Positions 6,912-8,726 of a DNA stretch of 8,726 nt are shown here, piece by piece. The translations under genes were made by a program, and so were the position numbers. The stretch's first letter is position 1. Each line of letters starts with the position of its first letter. The notes beneath the pieces were generated by a model. The model had not been told where the DNA came from, searched no databases, and worked only from the letters and a program-made list of their open reading frames with translations. The DNA lies in assembly GCA_003660965.1 (NCBI GenBank), contig QMVF01000025.1, positions 1 through 8,726 on the forward strand. The letters are read 5' to 3'. This DNA is from Microcaldota archaeon. Its GTDB lineage: Archaea; Micrarchaeota; Micrarchaeia; Burarchaeales; Burarchaeaceae.

Positions 6912-7643
6912 ATGGCTGTAAAAATCGTGGAGTCCGGCAAATTCAATCTCAAATCCCCCTATCTGGTTGAAGGCTTTCCCGGAATAGGCTTGGTGGGAAC
7001 CATAGCTGCAAACTTTTTGGTAGAGCATCTGAACATGGAGTTCTTTGGCTATGTTACAAGCGAACAATTCTCCCCTATCTCATCAGTTCACAATTACACA
7101 CCCCTTCATCCCGCCAGAATGTACAAATCCAAAAAACACAATCTGGTGGTTCTTTTTTCAGAACTCATAATTCCAATGAAAACCATCTATCCTCTTTCAC
7201 ATGAAATACTTGCATGGGCTGAGAGGCGTAAGGCTAAACAAATACTTTCGCTCGGCGGAATAAACATAAAGGGCGAGCAGGACTCGGTATATGGGATAGC
7301 CAGCACATCTGATCTTGGTAAGATGCTGAAGAAAAAAGGAGTGAAACTTATACGCGAAGGCGTAACAACAGGTGTAAGCGGAGTTCTTTTAGCGGAATGC
7401 GCAACCAAGAAGTTCCCAGCCATTTCTCTTCTTTCAGAAGCTCATGCTGATTACATGGATCCAAAGGGCGCGGCAATGGTTCTAGATGCACTTTCAGAAG
7501 TCACGAATCTGAAGATAAATACGAAGGAATTGGTAAAGCAGGGCAAGGAAATAGAATCGAACGTAAAAAAGCTACTTGAGCAGGCAAAGGGAGCAGATGA
7601 AGAATACAAGAAGGCAAGCACCCTGGGACCGATGTACGGTTAG
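6912..7643 (+). CDS. PAC2 family protein, proteasome assembly chaperone-like
   Basis: A 243-aa protein of the PAC2 (proteasome assembly chaperone 2) superfamily, known in archaea from PbaA/PbaB. The family signature LVEGFPGIGLVGTIAANFL is at 18-36, followed by the alternating strand/helix PAC2 core (VVLFSELIIP, ILSLGGINIKGE, GVTTGVSGVLLAECA) and a charged, probably coiled C-terminal helix from about 205. The last three residues are Met-Tyr-Gly, matching the HbYX pattern (hydrophobic-Tyr-any, at the extreme C-terminus) with which proteasome activators and PbaA-type chaperones dock between 20S alpha subunits. This suggests direct proteasome binding, as inference. Older databases sometimes label such proteins as isopropylmalate dehydratase-like, which the sequence does not support. 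Its TAG stop interlocks with the stop of the convergent gene (TTAG, 7640-7643). Confidence 0.9.
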   Translation: MAVKIVESGKFNLKSPYLVEGFPGIGLVGTIAANFLVEHLNMEFFGYVTSEQFSPISSVHNYTPLHPARMYKSKKHNLVVLFSELIIPMKTIYPLSHEILAWAERRKAKQILSLGGINIKGEQDSVYGIASTSDLGKMLKKKGVKLIREGVTTGVSGVLLAECATKKFPAISLLSEAHADYMDPKGAAMVLDALSEVTNLKINTKELVKQGKEIESNVKKLLEQAKGADEEYKKASTLGPMYG

Positions 7644-8431
7644 GCAGCTCCCGTTCCGCCCATCCTGTCTTTCCCTCCATACTCTACTTTCAAACCCTGT
7701 ATAATTTCAGCAAACAATCTACCTTCTCTTAAATAATTTTCACCACACACCTGCTCCAACACATTCTTCACTACAAAATCGATTTCCATGCGCACAAGCT
7801 CAGAATATGCAGCCAGAAACGACTTCCTATCCATATCTCTCACAGGTTCTGCATATGCCATGCGCTCTCCGCGCTCCACAACTCCAATCATGAGTTCAAG
7901 CCACTGCTCTTCAGAAAGCCGTTTCACTGCCTTGCCCTGCTCTTCAATCGTAAACTCTTCAACCGGCCTTAGTTTTTCAGGCGCCTGATAAGGGTTTATA
8001 ACGTGCACTTCAAGCCACTCTTGGCTTCTGGAGCTCTGAAGCTCTATATGCTCCATAATTCTTATTACCTCTGCAAGTGAAAGATCGGCAAGCCCTTCTG
8101 ATAGCTCTCTTGCAACATTTGCAGATTCCCTACGTACACCTTCAAACGCTTCCTGCACTCTCCCAAATCCCACATCTATCTCATTTGCCCATCCATTTGC
8201 AAGGGCCACTCCTTCCAGAGTTATCTGCATATCAAGCACCAGATCCAAATGGCATTCATGGATCTTGTCTGCAAGCCGCTTCATCCGCTCATCAAGGTTT
8301 TTAAGAAATTGCTTTCTATTCACAGGCTTATCATCCATAAGCTTATTTGAAATGTTTCTATCAGGCCCGCTTGTATCCTTAAAAGTAGGTAGAACCTTCT
8401 TTTTGTGTGGGCTGCGTTGGCTCATCACCAT
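7640..8431 (-). CDS. Hypothetical protein, mostly helical, family not recognised
   Basis: A 263-aa soluble protein with no signal peptide or membrane segment. The first 35 residues are basic and probably disordered (SPHKKK, then DRNISNK). The rest is predicted helical and acidic: NLDERMKRLADKIHECHLDL (45-64), VGFGRVQEAFEGVRRE (87-102), LSLAEVIRIMEHIELQ (116-131), LSEEQWLELMIGVVERGER (172-190), LVRMEIDFVVKNVLEQVC (212-229). A Gly-rich tail (GGKDRMGGTGAA) ends it. No catalytic motif stands out. It reads like a real gene: long, consistently open, ending tail-to-tail with PAC2, with a TATA-like box upstream. ATG 8431 and ATG 8425 (Met-Val-Met) are both possible starts; neither has a convincing Shine-Dalgarno. 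The proteasome-chaperone neighbour is convergent, so it gives little functional inference. Confidence 0.75.
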   Translation of the reverse strand: MVMSQRSPHKKKVLPTFKDTSGPDRNISNKLMDDKPVNRKQFLKNLDERMKRLADKIHECHLDLVLDMQITLEGVALANGWANEIDVGFGRVQEAFEGVRRESANVARELSEGLADLSLAEVIRIMEHIELQSSRSQEWLEVHVINPYQAPEKLRPVEEFTIEEQGKAVKRLSEEQWLELMIGVVERGERMAYAEPVRDMDRKSFLAAYSELVRMEIDFVVKNVLEQVCGENYLREGRLFAEIIQGLKVEYGGKDRMGGTGAA

Positions 8432-8460
8432 GCAAATCCCTTTCCGGCTGCTTTACGTTT

Positions 8461-8484
8461 TCATCCAGTCCTTCGTTCCTCCAT
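8461..8484 (-). other. Possible 7-codon upstream ORF
   Basis: A minus-strand ATG at 8484 lies about 25 bp from the centre of the TATA-like element at 8505-8512. It opens a seven-residue frame (MEERRTG) ending TGA at 8461-8463, out of frame with the main gene at 8431. If transcription starts here, the first codon of the mRNA would belong to this short frame, and the main start would lie 53 nt further in. It is short enough to be chance. Confidence 0.25.
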
Positions 8485-8504
8485 ACTTCTTATGGAATTT
8501 GGGG

Positions 8505-8512
8505 TATAAAAA
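8505..8512 (-). promoter_or_regulatory. TATA-like element, likely promoter of the hypothetical gene
   Basis: Read on the minus strand this is TTTTTATA. It is the only strong TATA-like run upstream of the gene starting at 8431. Its expected transcription start is near 8484, giving a leader of about 53 nt, unlike the very short leaders elsewhere in the window. A GGGG/CCC pair flanks it. Confidence 0.45.
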
Positions 8513-8610
8513 CCCACCACATTGTCCAAACCTATGGTTTTATGCACATTTTTGTACATTTAAGAAGCCAGAAATTAAGATAATGCTGCCCAACGAAAGT
8601 AAGAAGGTTG

Positions 8611-8686
8611 TAAGAACCGTAGACAAGTTAAAAGGGAGATAATAAGAACCGTAGACAACTTAAAAGGGAGATAATAAGAACCGTAG
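8611..8686. repeat. 32-bp tandem direct repeat, 2.4 copies
   Basis: Copy 1 (8611-8642) and copy 2 (8643-8674) are identical except for one base (G/C at the centre of GACAAGTTAA versus GACAACTTAA). A third, partial copy of 12 bp (TAAGAACCGTAG) follows at 8675-8686. A degenerate TAAGAAGG lies just before at 8601-8608. Each full unit carries a TATA-like TTAAAAGG, so the repeat duplicates the apparent tRNA promoter. There are no spacers, so it is not a CRISPR array. The near identity suggests a recent duplication. Confidence 0.9.
8659..8667 (+). promoter_or_regulatory. TATA-like element upstream of the tRNA gene
   Basis: CTTAAAAGG in the second repeat copy is centred about 31 bp before the mature tRNA 5' end at 8695, giving an expected transcription start near 8688 and a leader of only a few nucleotides. 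The equivalent element in copy 1 (8628-8635) is 32 bp further upstream. Confidence 0.5.
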
Positions 8687-8694
8687 GTTCTTAT
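8674..8694. repeat. Perfect 9-bp inverted repeat abutting the tRNA
   Basis: The arms ATAAGAACC (8674-8682) and GGTTCTTAT (8686-8694) are exactly complementary, with GTA between them. The left arm is the start of the third tandem-repeat copy and the right arm ends at the base just before the tRNA. As DNA it straddles the likely transcription start and could be an operator. If transcribed from the upstream TATA copy it would fold into a hairpin at the tRNA 5' end. Confidence 0.85.
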
Positions 8695-8726
8695 GCGGCC
8701 GTAGTCTAGCTTGGTAGGACATGGGC
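8695..8726 (+). tRNA. tRNA, 5' part only, probably tRNA-Gly
   Basis: The sequence folds as acceptor strand GCGGCCG, U8-A9, D-stem GTCT pairing with GGAC around the loop AGCTTGGTA (G18-G19 present), base 26 A, and the 5' anticodon strand TGGGC, where the window ends. The anticodon is not visible. A GCGGCCG acceptor with a GTCTAG D-arm is characteristic of archaeal tRNA-Gly as I recall it; tRNA-Pro is the alternative. Confidence 0.85.

Larger units (their letters stand above)
8432..8610. other. Intergenic region between the hypothetical gene and the tRNA repeats
   Basis: Apart from the TATA-like element and short upstream frame described separately, this AT-richer stretch shows no convincing gene. 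A T-rich run (8548-8554) could help end transcription. A 19-codon plus-strand frame from ATG 8583 runs into the first repeat and ends at 8642; it is not supported enough to call a gene. Confidence 0.5.

Noticed and set aside
8265..8642. Plus-strand frame of 125 codons
   Set aside because: Its first half is antisense to the hypothetical gene and its second half crosses the promoter region and repeat.
8611..8694. Short CRISPR array
   Set aside because: The units are contiguous with no unique spacers and only 2.4 copies.

Overview
The window looks archaeal and gene-dense. Four intergenic regions carry archaeal-type TATA boxes, and in three of them a start codon lies about 25-28 bp from the box centre, as expected for leaderless mRNAs. 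Where Shine-Dalgarno sites occur they are of the GGTG/GAGGTGA type. The gene families also fit archaea: a PAC2 protein ending in a proteasome-docking-like tail, a two-domain TadC/FlaJ-type membrane protein, a DPM/DPG-synthase-like GT2 and a GT-C-like membrane protein. A compact DPANN-type or small euryarchaeal genome is plausible, but lineage cannot be fixed from this sequence alone.

Left half (1-4756): a surface-glycan locus. A multi-spanning GT-C-like membrane protein runs off the left edge on the minus strand. It is divergent from a GT2 polyprenyl-phosphate sugar synthase candidate, and the two share a palindromic TATA region. Facing the GT2 is a minus-strand operon of three tandem, translationally coupled extended-SDR nucleotide-sugar enzymes (dehydratase/epimerase/reductase type). 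The likely logic is that the SDR enzymes make nucleotide sugars, the GT2 loads a sugar on a lipid carrier, and the GT-C-like enzyme uses that lipid-linked sugar outside the membrane.

Middle (4757-6873): a second divergent region in which one TATA box sits almost midway between two start codons. To its right are a minimal 2-TM potassium channel lacking an RCK domain and, directly behind it, an orphan TadC-like protein. The TadC reading frame clearly extends some 60 codons upstream of the first ATG/GTG/TTG codon, implying a non-standard start (ACG or CTG) behind a strong Shine-Dalgarno site.

Right part (6874-8726): a leaderless PAC2 gene ends in a HbYX-like Met-Tyr-Gly tail, and its stop codon interlocks with that of a convergent gene of unknown function. 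A roughly 260-bp intergenic region follows. It holds a 32-bp tandem repeat that duplicates a TATA-like element and a perfect 9-bp inverted repeat that abuts the 5' end of a truncated tRNA (probably tRNA-Gly). No transposase, CRISPR array or phage gene was seen. Nothing here is a clearly new defence or mobile system; the most unusual items are the shared symmetrical promoters, the non-AUG TadC start and the tRNA-abutting repeat/palindrome.
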